The notes beneath the pieces are model-generated. The model did no database searches. It was given only the letters and a program-made list of their open reading frames with translations, and was not told the DNA's origin. Below are positions 63,618 through 64,000 of a stretch of DNA of 64,000 nucleotides, one piece after another. Source of the DNA: Brachyhypopomus gauderio (Eukaryota; Chordata; Actinopteri; Gymnotiformes; Hypopomidae). The number at the start of each line of letters is the position of its first letter. Within the stretch, counting starts at the first letter, position 1. The DNA lies in the NCBI RefSeq assembly GCF_052324685.1, contig NC_135223.1, positions 11,774,266 through 11,838,265 of the forward strand, read 5' to 3'. A program made the position numbers and the translations under genes.

Positions 63618-64000
63618 AGCCTGGTTTATACCTGACGCGCCGCGAGCAGCGCGAGGGTCCGCGCGGCGAAAATGATGTAATCGCGGTAGCCTCGCGCGCT
63701 GTCAATTCGCGAGGTCGTGCACCTCTAGAATTTTGTAACTTAGCGCGCGCCGCAGCGCAATGAACAGTCATGTTTGTAGGGTTCATACACCAACAAGGTG
63801 GAATTAAAGCACTTGTACGTCACTTTCAAGGTCCATTTCAATATTTCCCAGCACGTTAAACTTTAGTTAAATATTTATACATATACTCGAAATTATTCGC
63901 TTTTTTATCACATTATTTAATGGTTGTTTATTTTCAAAACGCCCAATTTTAACGTCTTCACGTTCTCTCATGTTTCGTCCTGGAATTACAAGAGGCTCGT
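63618..64000. other. GC-rich repeat-like segment, then plain sequence to the window end
   Basis: From 63618 to about 63785 the sequence is rich in CGCGC, with GCGCCGCGAGCAGCGCGAGG and, on the right, AGCGCGCGCCGCAGCGC, suggesting an inverted-repeat MITE. After 63790 nothing is recognisable. Confidence 0.4.

Overview
The window is nuclear DNA from a ray-finned (teleost) fish. It shows spliced vertebrate genes with consensus GT-AG introns, CpG-rich promoters, fish-type Tc1, hAT-MITE, L1 and tRNA-SINE repeats, and very long AT and CA microsatellites. A catfish, characin or a close relative is plausible, but the sequence alone does not settle the species.

Layout. (1) 1-10.5 kb: the first coding exon of a prolyl 3-hydroxylase family gene (p3h3, minus strand) lies head to head with a complete 20-exon usp5 (plus strand, 853 codons before the stop). 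(2) 10.5-31 kb: a CD4 region on the plus strand. Gene A (13.1-20.6 kb) has four Ig domains and looks like cd4-1. A pseudogene relic of a transmembrane exon plus 3' UTR follows at about 23.3-23.8 kb. Gene B (28.3-30.9 kb) has three Ig domains, a CQC Lck-clasp motif, and looks like cd4-2. (3) 31-46 kb: about 15 kb without genes, filled with decayed repeats. (4) 46-51 kb: gene C, a four-Ig-domain receptor of the CD4/LAG3 family, most likely lag3, with two candidate terminal exons. (5) 54-58.7 kb: a THAP-domain fragment, then tomm20 with a 2-nt frameshift in exon 1 and a tandem duplication of exons 2-5. (6) 58.7-64 kb: an L1 retrotransposon on the minus strand with a 2.4-kb G-rich 3' UTR, then BED-finger (hAT) transposon relics.

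In human the CD4, LAG3, P3H3 and USP5 genes share 12p13, so the first 51 kb is a conserved block; tomm20 marks a junction with other synteny. The receptors would act together on helper T cells: the CD4-type molecules recruit Lck to MHC class II contacts, and LAG3 competes as an inhibitor.

The most unusual structure is a pair of minisatellites, each built from a splice site of a co-receptor gene. A 36-bp unit repeated about 41 times starts on the 5' splice site of the gene A cytoplasmic exon. A 28/30-bp unit repeated about 21 times reproduces the 3' splice site of the gene C second Ig exon; its 30-bp copies are in frame and could insert ten residues. Six short DNA transposons in three families still have perfect 8-bp target duplications.
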